Positions 7,895 through 14,409 of a stretch of 32,490 nt of DNA are shown piece after piece. Source of the stretch: Streptomyces longispororuber (GTDB taxonomy: Bacteria > Actinomycetota > Actinomycetes > Streptomycetales > Streptomycetaceae). Below the pieces are notes generated by a model. The model was given only the letters and a program-made list of their open reading frames with translations. It made no database searches and was not told the origin of the DNA. The stretch spans positions 1 to 32,490 of the forward strand of contig NZ_JAMOLN010000119.1 of the NCBI RefSeq assembly GCF_024448165.1, written 5' to 3'. The translations under genes were made by a program, and so were the position numbers. Each line of letters begins with the position of its first letter. Within the stretch, counting starts at the first letter, position 1.

Positions 7895-9132
7895 TTGAGG
7901 TTCACCTCCGCTCCCCGGTAGACGGGCCCGGCGAGCAGGCTCGACCAGTCGGGCAGGTCGTCGGGCGCGGCCTTGGCGCCCGGCGCGATGAGCTCGTTCA
8001 CCAGGTCGTTCTCCTGCGGCGAGTTGGCGGGCCCGAGGTCCTGCTCGGCGGAGGCGGAGGCGGTCACGGGTGCCTTCGCGGTGGCCGCGCCGAGGTAGGG
8101 CACGGGGTAGCAGCGCGGCCCGCCGCCGGATCCGTACGCGGGGGTGTCGCGTCCGGCGACGTACCCGCCCCTGGCCGGCACGGTGGTGACGTCGACGTGC
8201 AGTCCCGGGCGGTCGGTGCCCTTGCCGAGCACCTTGTCCATGCGCGGTACGAAGTCGGCGAGGGTGCGCAGGGTGCACGGGAAGGACGGCGCGTACTCCG
8301 CGAGCAGCTGGAGCGTGGGCCGGGAGGTGGCGGAGAGCCGGATGATGTTGTCCTGGTTGGCGCGCAGGAAGGCGTCGAGGTCCTCGGCGGCGCGGGTCGT
8401 GTCGCCGTACGCGGAGGCCAGGCCGGCCTCCTTCTCGGCGATGGTTCCGCTGGTGGTGGTGAGGTCGGTGAGCGCGTCGAGGATGCCGGGCGCGGCGTCG
8501 GCGTACACGTGCGAGACCTTGACGAGTTCCTTCAGGTCCTCGTTCAGGGTCGGCAGGTTGGGGTTGAACTTCCGCAGGTGCGCGTCGAGTTGGGTGAGCG
8601 TCTCGCCGAGCTGGCTGCCCCGCCCCTCCAGAGCCTGCGAGACGGCGGACAGGGTCGCGGACAGCTTCTGCGGCTGGACGGCGGTGAGCATCGGCAGGAC
8701 GTCGTCGAGGACCTGCTGCAGTTCGATGGCGTTGGCGGACCGGTCCTGCGGGATGGTCGCCCCGGCGGCCAGCGTGGTGGTGCTCGGGTCGCCGGGCGGT
8801 ACGAGGGCGACGTAGCGCTCCCCGAACAGGGTGGTCGGCAGCATCTGGGCGTGCACGTCGTCGGGGATCCGGTCGAGCGCGCCGGGTTCGAGGGCGAGGG
8901 TGAGGCGGGCGCCGGTGGGGGTGGCGTCGATCTTGCGGACCTCGCCGAGGACGACGCCGCGCAGTTTCACCTCGGCGCCGAGGTGCATCTCGTTGCCGAC
9001 GGTGCCGGTCTCGACGGACACGGTGTCGGAGTCGACGAAGTCCTTGTTGTAGACGGCGACGGCGAGCCACACGAGCAGTGCGGGCACGACGAGGAAGACG
9101 ACTCCGGCGAGCCGTCGGCGGACGGTCTCCAT
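7891..9132 (-). CDS. mceA: MCE-domain protein MceA
   Basis: A 413-residue protein and the first MCE protein after the permeases. The membrane helix is at about 7-28 and the MCE domain at 37-112 (VKLRGVVLGEV and GERYVALVPP). A helical region runs to about 300. Cysteines in the SFPCTLRTL and GPRCYPVPYL segments could pair outside the cell. The start at 9132 lies one base after the permease stop, and the stop overlaps mceB as GTGA. As in other actinobacteria, the A-F order following YrbE A/B supports the name. The substrate (sterol, fatty acid or other lipid) cannot be told from the sequence. Confidence 0.9.
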   Translation of the reverse strand: METVRRRLAGVVFLVVPALLVWLAVAVYNKDFVDSDTVSVETGTVGNEMHLGAEVKLRGVVLGEVRKIDATPTGARLTLALEPGALDRIPDDVHAQMLPTTLFGERYVALVPPGDPSTTTLAAGATIPQDRSANAIELQQVLDDVLPMLTAVQPQKLSATLSAVSQALEGRGSQLGETLTQLDAHLRKFNPNLPTLNEDLKELVKVSHVYADAAPGILDALTDLTTTSGTIAEKEAGLASAYGDTTRAAEDLDAFLRANQDNIIRLSATSRPTLQLLAEYAPSFPCTLRTLADFVPRMDKVLGKGTDRPGLHVDVTTVPARGGYVAGRDTPAYGSGGGPRCYPVPYLGAATAKAPVTASASAEQDLGPANSPQENDLVNELIAPGAKAAPDDLPDWSSLLAGPVYRGAEVNLK

Positions 9133-9133
9133 G

Positions 9134-9940
9134 TCACCCCGCCACCTTCACGGTCGTGGTGGCGCCCCACAGGGCGAGGGAGAGGAAGAAGTCGGTGACG
9201 GAGATCAGCACGATGGCGTTGCGCACGGACCGCCCCACGGCGACCCCGACTCCCGCGGGTCCGCCGCTGGCCCGGAACCCGTAGTAGCAGTGGGCGACGA
9301 TGACCATGACGCTGAAGATCAGCACCTTCAGCACGGACAGCAGCACGTCCGTCGGGGACAGGAAGAGGTCGAAGTAGTGGTCGTACGTGCCTTGCGACTG
9401 GCCGTTGAAGACGACGGTCACCAGGCGTGAGGCGAGGTAGGAGGAGAGCAGTCCGATCGCGTAGAGCGGGACGATGGCGACGACGCCGGCGATGATGCGG
9501 GTGGTGACGAGGTACGGCATGGACCGCACGCCCATCCCTTCCAGGGCGTCGACCTCCTCGTTGATGCGCATGGCGCCGAGCTGGGCGGTGAATCCGGCGC
9601 CGACGGTGGCGGAGAGCGCGAGTCCGGCGACGAGCGGGGCGATCTCCCGCGTGTTGAAGTAGGCGGAGACGAATCCGGTGAAGGCGGCGGTGCCGATCTG
9701 GTCGAGGGCGGCGTATCCCTGGAGCCCGACGACGGTGCCGGTGGCGGCCGTCATCGCGATCATCACGCCGATGGTGCCGCCGATGACGCCGAGCCCGCCG
9801 GAGCCGAAGGCGACCTCGGCGAGCAGCCGCTGCACTTCCTTCGTGTAGCGCCGCATGGTGCGCGGGATCCAGGCCAATGCCCTTATGTAGAAGATGAGTT
9901 GGTCGCCACCACGGTCGAGCCAGACGAGGGGGGAGGTCAT
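9134..9940 (-). CDS. yrbEB: YrbE/MlaE-type permease B of Mce transporter
   Basis: A 268-residue integral membrane protein of the MlaE/YrbE permease family. The five or six membrane spans and the hallmark cytoplasmic helix with INEEVDALEGMG (EExDAL-type, which contacts the ATPase) are clear. With YrbEA it should form the heterodimeric permease under the Mce tube. The ATG at 9940 has a GGAGG about 11 bases upstream, rather far, and lies 7 bases after the yrbEA stop. It ends one base before mceA. Confidence 0.92.
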   Translation of the reverse strand: MTSPLVWLDRGGDQLIFYIRALAWIPRTMRRYTKEVQRLLAEVAFGSGGLGVIGGTIGVMIAMTAATGTVVGLQGYAALDQIGTAAFTGFVSAYFNTREIAPLVAGLALSATVGAGFTAQLGAMRINEEVDALEGMGVRSMPYLVTTRIIAGVVAIVPLYAIGLLSSYLASRLVTVVFNGQSQGTYDHYFDLFLSPTDVLLSVLKVLIFSVMVIVAHCYYGFRASGGPAGVGVAVGRSVRNAIVLISVTDFFLSLALWGATTTVKVAG

Positions 9941-9947
9941 GACGGGC

Positions 9948-10811
9948 TCAGCCTCCCTTCGGCGGAACGATCTGGAGGTAGATGCCGGTCATCACCATGT
10001 TCACGAAGAAGAGCAGGATGAACGTGATGACGACGGACTGGTTGACGGCGTCGCCGACGCCCTTCGGGCCGCCGCGCGGGTTGAGCCCGCGGTAGGCGGC
10101 GACGATCCCGGCGATGAACCCGAAGATCAGGGCCTTCAGCTCGCTGATGTAGAGGTCGGGCAGTTGGGCGAGCGCGGAGAAGCTCTGCAAGTAGGCGCCG
10201 GGCGTGCCGTGTTGGAGGATGACGTTGAAGAAGTAGCCGCCGAGGGTGCCGACGACGGAGACCATGCCGTTGAGCAGCAGCGCGACCGACATGGTGGCGA
10301 GCACGCGCGGCACGACGAGCCGCTGCACCGGCGAGACGCCCATGACGGTCATCGCGTCGAGCTCTTCGCGGATCTTCCGCGATCCGAGGTCGGCACAGAT
10401 GGCGGAGCCGCCCGCGCCCGCGATGAGCAGCGCCACGATGAGCGGGCTGGCCTGCTGGATGACGGCGAGCACACTGGCCCCGCCGGTGAACGACTGGGCG
10501 CCCAACTGCTGTGTGAGCGAGCCCACTTGGAGGGCGATGACGGCGCCGAACGGGATGGAGACGAGGGCGGCCGGCAGGATGGTGACGCTGGCGATGAACC
10601 AGAACTGCTCGACGAACTCCCGGAACTGGAAAGGCCGCCGGAAGACGGCCCGCACCACTTCGAGGGCGAGCGCGAACAACTTCCCGGTCTGCCGCAGGGG
10701 CCCGAGCAGTGTTCCAGCCCCTCCGGCGTTCGAGGAGCGGGGTCCGGGGCGGAGCCCCGTGGCCTTCTTCCTGACGTGCCGGGCGGGCCGGCGTTCCTCC
10801 TGGAGGGTCAC
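9948..10811 (-). CDS. yrbEA: YrbE/MlaE-type permease A of Mce transporter
   Basis: A 287-residue MlaE-family permease with a FREFVEQFWFIASV amphipathic entry, several membrane helices and the REELDAMTVMGVSP motif that couples to the ATPase. The GTG at 10811 overlaps the ATPase stop as GTGA (10808-10811), with AGGGG upstream. Residues about 18-35 are encoded by a Streptomyces extragenic repeat (10715-10759), so the N-terminus is longer than usual for the family. If translation instead began downstream (for example TTG at 10679), the repeat would be intergenic. The GTGA overlap favours the longer form. Confidence 0.88.
   Translation of the reverse strand: MTLQEERRPARHVRKKATGLRPGPRSSNAGGAGTLLGPLRQTGKLFALALEVVRAVFRRPFQFREFVEQFWFIASVTILPAALVSIPFGAVIALQVGSLTQQLGAQSFTGGASVLAVIQQASPLIVALLIAGAGGSAICADLGSRKIREELDAMTVMGVSPVQRLVVPRVLATMSVALLLNGMVSVVGTLGGYFFNVILQHGTPGAYLQSFSALAQLPDLYISELKALIFGFIAGIVAAYRGLNPRGGPKGVGDAVNQSVVITFILLFFVNMVMTGIYLQIVPPKGG
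10715..10759 (-). repeat. Streptomyces extragenic-type repeat inside yrbEA
   Basis: On the minus strand this reads as the familiar Streptomyces intergenic repeat: a GGGGCTCCGCCCC hairpin (10746-10758 on the plus strand), then CCCGCTCCTCGAACGCCGG and AGGGGCTGG. I recognise the family from memory and have not searched for it. Here it lies in the reading frame of the permease and is translated without a stop as part of its N-terminal extension. Confidence 0.65.
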
Positions 10812-11812
10812 AGCGCGCCGCCCCTGGGCAGCACGGCGGTCGGCTCCAGAACGTCCCGCCCGTACGCGGAGCGGATCGCCGCCTGCGCCGAGGCGGGCAG
10901 CGTGTCGAGCATGCCGAGGACCCGCTCCCGCCGCCGCGCGACGGCCTTGCGCTCGCCGAGCCCCGGCGAGGGTTCCAGCTGCGGCACGAGCTCCCGCCGC
11001 ACCGGCGCCGGCGCACCGCCGGAGGCCTCCGCGGCGAGCGTCGCCGCGTCCTTCTCCTCCGACATCCCGATGGGCCCCGCCTTGCTGGCGGTGAGGAACT
11101 GCGCGACGACCGGCTCCTCGCTGGTCAGGAGCACCTCCCGGGGCCCGAAGGTCACGAGGTTGCGCCGGAACAGCATGCCCATGTTGTCGGGCACGGTCGC
11201 GGCGATGTCGAGGTTGTGGGTGACGATCAGCATCGTCGCGTCGATCTGTGTGTTGAGGTCGATGAGCAGCTGGGAGATGAAGGCGGTGCGGACGGGGTCG
11301 AGCCCGGAGTCGGGTTCGTCGCAGAGGATGATCTGCGGGTCGAGGACCAGGGCCCGCGCGAGGCCGGCCCGCTTGCGCATGCCGCCGCTGATCTCGCCGG
11401 GCAGCTTGCCCTCGGCGCCCAGGAGTCCGACGACCTCGATCCGCTCCATGACGATCCGGCGGATCTCCGACTCCTTCTTCTTCGTGTGCTCGCGCAGCGG
11501 GAAGGCGATGTTGTCGAAGAGGTTCATCGAGCCGAACAGGGCGCCGTCCTGGAACATCAGGCCGAACAGCTTCCGGGCCTCCATGACGTCCCGCTCCGGG
11601 CTGCGCGCCATGTCGACGCCGTCGACCATGACCCGGCCCCGCTCGGGCTTGAGCAGGCCGATCAACGACTTGAGGAAGACGGTCTTGCCGGTGCCGGACG
11701 GCCCGAGCATGACGCTCACCTCGCCGGCGGGCAGGGTGAGGCTGACGTCCTGCCAGATCTGCTGCTTGCCAAAGGACTTGGTCAGGCCCTCGACCTTTAC
11801 TTCGATTCCCAT
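10808..11812 (-). CDS. mceG: Mce transporter ATPase (MceG/MlaF-like)
   Basis: A 334-residue ABC ATPase that powers Mce import from the cytoplasmic side. Visible motifs are Walker A GPSGTGKT (37-44), the Q-loop Gln88, the MlaF-type signature ISGGM (141-145), Walker B IILCDEP (161-167) and the switch His199. An extension of about 90 residues after the ABC core (about 246-334) is typical of actinobacterial Mkl/MceG proteins. The start at 11812 was chosen because GGAGGTGAC lies just before it; an in-frame ATG at 11842 has no good site. It is the first gene of the operon, with a 511-base upstream region holding paired palindromes. In mycobacteria the ATPase is usually unlinked and shared, whereas here it is in the operon. 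Confidence 0.93.
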   Translation of the reverse strand: MGIEVKVEGLTKSFGKQQIWQDVSLTLPAGEVSVMLGPSGTGKTVFLKSLIGLLKPERGRVMVDGVDMARSPERDVMEARKLFGLMFQDGALFGSMNLFDNIAFPLREHTKKKESEIRRIVMERIEVVGLLGAEGKLPGEISGGMRKRAGLARALVLDPQIILCDEPDSGLDPVRTAFISQLLIDLNTQIDATMLIVTHNLDIAATVPDNMGMLFRRNLVTFGPREVLLTSEEPVVAQFLTASKAGPIGMSEEKDAATLAAEASGGAPAPVRRELVPQLEPSPGLGERKAVARRRERVLGMLDTLPASAQAAIRSAYGRDVLEPTAVLPRGGAL

Positions 11813-11869
11813 GTCACCTCCAGCAAGCGCTCGTGTCTTCATGTGCGCCGGACGCGCACGTTAAGTGTT

Positions 11870-11887
11870 TTGTCACTGCCGGGACAA
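11870..11887. promoter_or_regulatory. Inverted repeat TTGTC-N8-GACAA
   Basis: A 5-bp dyad with an 8-base spacer lies about 60 bases upstream of the ATPase start, close to the likely promoter. The half-sites resemble those of the nearby 19-bp dyads (TTTGTCA and TGACAAA), but the spacing differs by one base, so it may be a degenerate extra site. Confidence 0.4.
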
Positions 11888-11923
11888 GCGGTGCGACAGG
11901 TAATTCCGGCGGCTTGTCCGGCC

Positions 11924-11974
11924 TTTGTCATCGGCTGACAAACCGGCGGGAATCCTTTGTCGCCGAGTGAGCAA
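11924..11974. promoter_or_regulatory. Paired 19-bp dyads upstream of mce operon
   Basis: Two 7-5-7 inverted repeats lie in tandem: TTTGTCATCGGCTGACAAA (11924-11942, perfect arms) and TTTGTCGCCGAGTGAGCAA (11956-11974, imperfect). Their centres are 32 bases apart, about three helical turns, so two dimers would sit on the same face. The same paired arrangement recurs at 13374-13424. They are probable operators for a dimeric repressor or activator of the mce operon. Confidence 0.72.
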
Positions 11975-12140
11975 TCGCGTGGGGGGACCGGGCGGGACCC
12001 CGCGTCTCCGGGGGGATGGATTCACAGGGTCCCGCCTTGGGGACGGCGACCCGGAAGGAGGGTTCGGGCCGAGCTTTCCCCGTTGGAACTCCAGGTCGGC
12101 GGGGGGCGCCGGCCAGGAGTCGAGCGGCCGTGGTTTCGAC

Positions 12141-12156
12141 GTTACGGCCGAGTAAC
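12141..12156. promoter_or_regulatory. GTTAC-N6-GTAAC dyad
   Basis: GTTACGGCCGAGTAAC is a perfect 5-6-5 dyad about 330 bases upstream of the mce ATPase start. It matches the pattern at 13555 and 13312 and resembles the GlnR a-b box (gTnAC-n6-GaAAC) and related MtrA sites. Confidence 0.5.
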
Positions 12157-12300
12157 CTCGCCCGGCAATACCACTTCGCCAAAATTCGGGCGGACCTCGA
12201 CCGGTCTGTCGACTTTTGGCATCGGGGTATGAATTCGGCCGGGTGTTTTGTTCGTGGGTGATGAATGGACCGGGGAGCGGGGGCGGCCGGGAGCGCGCCC

Positions 12301-12319
12301 GCACCCCGCGACCGGGTGC
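12301..12319 (-). terminator. Hairpin after six-Cys secreted protein gene
   Basis: GCACCC (12301-12306) pairs with GGGTGC (12314-12319) across a 7-base loop, directly after the stop of the gene ending at 12324. There is no T-run, as is usual in Streptomyces. The stem is short and the confidence moderate. Confidence 0.4.
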
Positions 12320-12323
12320 CGCC

Positions 12324-13253
12324 TCACTTCACTCCGGCGTGCCAGTTCTGCGACAGCATGGCCCCTTCGTTGGGCACCACCGACGCCGAGCTCGCGAACG
12401 CCGCGACGTACGTCGACGTGTTGTTCAGCACGACGTTGTTGGTGCCCGACCCGGCCGGCAGGCCCGTCTTCAGGTTCACGGCCCAGTCCAGGGCGCCGAG
12501 CAGCCCGCACCCGTTGGCCCCCGGCGCGGTGTACGTCGCGTCGCCCTGCGTGGCGCCGAGCGCGCTCAACTGGCTCATGACACCGGCCGTGTTGGGGGTC
12601 CCGTTCGGGTCGAACCGCTGCGTCTTGACCGTCGGGGCGGACGTGTTCTGCGGCCGCAGCACGATCGGGTCCTTCGCCGAGCCGATGTAGCACTTGCTGC
12701 CGAGGAGCGGGTTCTCCAGCTTGATGCGGACCGGGAGCGCGATGATCGGCTTGCCCTGCATGACGCCCGCGAGCAGCTGGAACTCCGTCGGGGTGTTGAC
12801 CGATTCGACGGTGGCGTCGACCCGGTTGAGCTCGACGCTCGTGATCTTCTCGCAGAGGTCGCTGATGACCGGGATGTCCTCGTCCGGACACATCAGCCCG
12901 AGGAGCCCGCCCGGCAGTTGGGCGGTGTCCGCGATCAGCGCGCCGCCCGGGGGCGAGACCACCGTCGACGTGCCGTCGTTGTGCGTGATGACGCCGGCCT
13001 GGAGGTCGGTGCCCCCGGTCGGGACCGTGGTGTTGCCCAGCTTGATGGACCCGCTCGACGAGCTGGAGGAGATGCAGATCGCCGTGTCGACCTTGCCGTC
13101 GGCCGCGAGCATGGCCGGGGCGTCGACGGGGCAGCGGGTGAACGGCGCCCAGTTGCCGTTCAGTTCGGTGGCGGCCGATGACGGGGTCACGGACGCGAGC
13201 GTGACAAGGGCCGTGGCGGCGAACAGCACCGAAGCTTTTCTGAGGGCAGGCAT
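12324..13253 (-). CDS. Secreted six-cysteine protein of the mce region
   Basis: A 309-residue protein with a clear signal peptide (KASVLFAATALVTLASVTPSSA, cleavage near residue 28). The mature part is Thr/Ser/Gly rich with six cysteines (41, 60, 122, 134, 188, 249), enough for three disulphides. No enzyme motif or membrane anchor is seen and I cannot name the family with certainty; the composition suggests a beta-rich extracellular binding protein. The start at 13253 has AAGGG upstream. It shares a 456-base control region with the divergent secreted gene at 13710, and that region carries the same paired dyads as the mce promoter, which suggests co-regulation with the importer. A role in capturing or handing over the Mce substrate is inference. 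Confidence 0.8.
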   Translation of the reverse strand: MPALRKASVLFAATALVTLASVTPSSAATELNGNWAPFTRCPVDAPAMLAADGKVDTAICISSSSSSGSIKLGNTTVPTGGTDLQAGVITHNDGTSTVVSPPGGALIADTAQLPGGLLGLMCPDEDIPVISDLCEKITSVELNRVDATVESVNTPTEFQLLAGVMQGKPIIALPVRIKLENPLLGSKCYIGSAKDPIVLRPQNTSAPTVKTQRFDPNGTPNTAGVMSQLSALGATQGDATYTAPGANGCGLLGALDWAVNLKTGLPAGSGTNNVVLNNTSTYVAAFASSASVVPNEGAMLSQNWHAGVK

Positions 13254-13311
13254 GGCGGAATTCCCTTCGCAGAGGTCGAAGGTGCAGGTGGCGGGATGAG
13301 GCCTCCGGGAG

Positions 13312-13327
13312 GTTACTGGCGGGAAAC
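13312..13327. promoter_or_regulatory. GTTAC-N6-GAAAC motif (GlnR-box-like)
   Basis: GTTACTGGCGGGAAAC fits the GlnR half-box pattern gTnAC-n6-GaAAC exactly. It starts 59 bases upstream of the ATG of the minus-strand secreted gene. It overlaps a GGAGGTT/AACCTCC inverted repeat (13308-13331). The regulator identity is inferred only. Confidence 0.45.
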
Positions 13328-13373
13328 CTCCGGCGGCAATGGGCTCGTTGACAGGAATTCCACTACCGGCGCG

Positions 13374-13424
13374 TTTATCGGCGGATGAGCAGAACGCCGT
13401 CCGACTTGCTCACCGGATGAGCAA
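13374..13424. promoter_or_regulatory. Paired 19-bp dyads in divergent secreted-gene promoter
   Basis: TTTATCGGCGGATGAGCAG (13374-13392, imperfect) and TTGCTCACCGGATGAGCAA (13406-13424, perfect 7-5-7 arms) have centres 32 bases apart, the same spacing as the pair upstream of mce. Each pair spans exactly 51 bases. Shared positions give TTTRTCRNCGRNTGAGCAA. Confidence 0.72.
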
Positions 13425-13554
13425 TTACCGGCACGGCATCCAAACTCCTCACCCGCCGACAAGAACCAACCGCCCCTTTGTGCACCCATCGACAAGAAAA
13501 CTGGCGAGTTCCGCACTCTGCGAGGATTCTCGCGCTGCTCCATTGCACGCCCCG

Positions 13555-13570
13555 GTTACTTGCTCGTAAC
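13555..13570. promoter_or_regulatory. GTTAC-N6-GTAAC dyad
   Basis: GTTACTTGCTCGTAAC is a perfect 5-6-5 dyad 140 bases upstream of the secreted gene at 13710. It has the same architecture as the dyad at 12141-12156. Confidence 0.5.
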
Positions 13571-13709
13571 GTCCTTTCTCGAAGGCGACGGACAGCCGCT
13601 GCTCCCCCCGAACTCGCGGTGTCCGCAAGGAGTTTGAGCCGTAGCCCGCCCGGTCTCTGCCTGGCGGCGCATTCCATCTCGTACGCCACCATCCCTGAAG
13701 GGGTTTCTC

Positions 13710-14315
13710 GTGCGCAGACTTGCTCGCAACACCGCAATCGCCACCGTCGCGCTCGGCGCGGCACTCGGGCTGTCCGTCACCCAGGCGTCGGCCGGCGCAC
13801 TCGCCACTTACACCGTCACACCGGGCGGCGCGTTCACCGCGGTCGCCGGTACGACGACGCTGGCGGTCCCCAGCACCACGCTGACGTGTACCTCGTCCAA
13901 CGCCGCGGGCACGCTCAAGTCCGGCTCCGGCCTCGACGGCAACGGCATCGGTGACATCAGCTCCCTGACCTTCAACGGCTGCGACGTGGCCGGCATCGAC
14001 TTCGCCGTCACCACCGACCCGGCCTCCCTCCCCTGGAAGATCAATGTCACGGGAATGAGCAGCTCGGACCGGGCCGACGGCACCATCACCGGCATCCGCG
14101 CGACGATCTCGGGCTTCTCCTGCGACGCCACCTTCTCCGGCAGCGTGACGGGCTGGTTCGAGAACAGCACGGACACCCTGCACGTGACGGGCGGCGGCTC
14201 CCTCGCCGCCGAGGACGACGCCAACTGCCTCGGCCTCATCAACCCTGGCGACCACGCGGAGTTCAACGGCGACTACGTCCTGAACGCCGACCAGAACATC
14301 TCCATGCAGAGCTGA
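13710..14315 (+). CDS. Secreted four-cysteine protein (paralogue 1)
   Basis: A 201-residue protein starting with GTG, with GAAGGGG seven bases upstream. The signal peptide ends near residue 28 (VTQASA). The mature protein is small, Thr/Ser/Gly rich and likely beta-structured, with cysteines at 60, 91, 138 and 173. The C-terminal motif SLAAEDDANCLGLINPGDH is shared almost identically with the protein encoded at 17389-17910, and other segments align too (FNGC, PW, GF.C.A..SG.VTG). These are paralogues of an extracellular family that I cannot name. Neighbours are the six-Cys secreted protein (divergent) and the DUF6801-type protein (downstream). A strong hairpin follows the gene. Confidence 0.85.
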   Translation: MRRLARNTAIATVALGAALGLSVTQASAGALATYTVTPGGAFTAVAGTTTLAVPSTTLTCTSSNAAGTLKSGSGLDGNGIGDISSLTFNGCDVAGIDFAVTTDPASLPWKINVTGMSSSDRADGTITGIRATISGFSCDATFSGSVTGWFENSTDTLHVTGGGSLAAEDDANCLGLINPGDHAEFNGDYVLNADQNISMQS

Positions 14316-14349
14316 TCCACGGCGCATCGACCGTGGTGCACCACCCCCT

Positions 14350-14380
14350 GCCCGCCGCCGAGCGACCCTCGGCGGCGGGC
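14350..14380 (+). terminator. Strong hairpin terminator
   Basis: A perfect 13-bp GC stem (14350-14362 with 14368-14380, loop CGACC) lies 35 bases after the stop of the secreted gene and before the ribosome binding site of the next gene. There is no T-tract, which is common for Streptomyces terminators. A smaller CCACGG/CCGTGG repeat (14317-14336) precedes it. Confidence 0.7.
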
Positions 14381-14409
14381 GCGGGCGCGTTCCGGGAGGG
14401 GACGACGAC

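Larger units (their letters stand above)
11813..12323. other. Intergenic region upstream of the mce operon
   Basis: The 511 bases contain no supportable gene; the open frames here lack ribosome binding sites and protein-like composition. It holds the mce promoter region, two 19-bp dyads (11924-11942 and 11956-11974), a weaker TTGTC-N8-GACAA repeat (11870-11887), one GTTAC-N6-GTAAC motif (12141-12156) and a hairpin just after the 12324 gene. On the minus strand TTGTCC followed 17 bases later by TTAACG near 11860 is a possible but weak promoter for the operon. Confidence 0.6.
13254..13709. other. Divergent control region between two secreted protein genes
   Basis: The 456 bases contain no credible gene. 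It holds GTTAC-N6-GAAAC (13312-13327), a TTGACA hexamer (13348-13353, plus strand), paired 19-bp dyads (13374-13424), half-site-like sequences around 13454-13495 and GTTAC-N6-GTAAC (13555-13570). The density of dyads makes this the regulatory hub of the secreted-protein cluster. Confidence 0.65.

Noticed and set aside
9894..11864. Long plus-strand open frame (656 codons) opposite the ATPase and permease genes
   Set aside because: It lies fully antisense to well-supported Mce genes and its translation has the His/Asp/Glu-rich composition of a frame shadow in high-GC DNA.
11873..12304. Minus-strand open frames in the mce upstream region
   Set aside because: No ribosome binding site, Arg/Pro-rich composition without domain pattern, and they cover the dyad sites and promoter region.
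13477..13495. TTTGTGCACCCATCGACAA as a third dyad in the divergent promoter
   Set aside because: The outer arms fit, but the inner positions and spacing do not match the consensus; at best it is a pair of half-sites.
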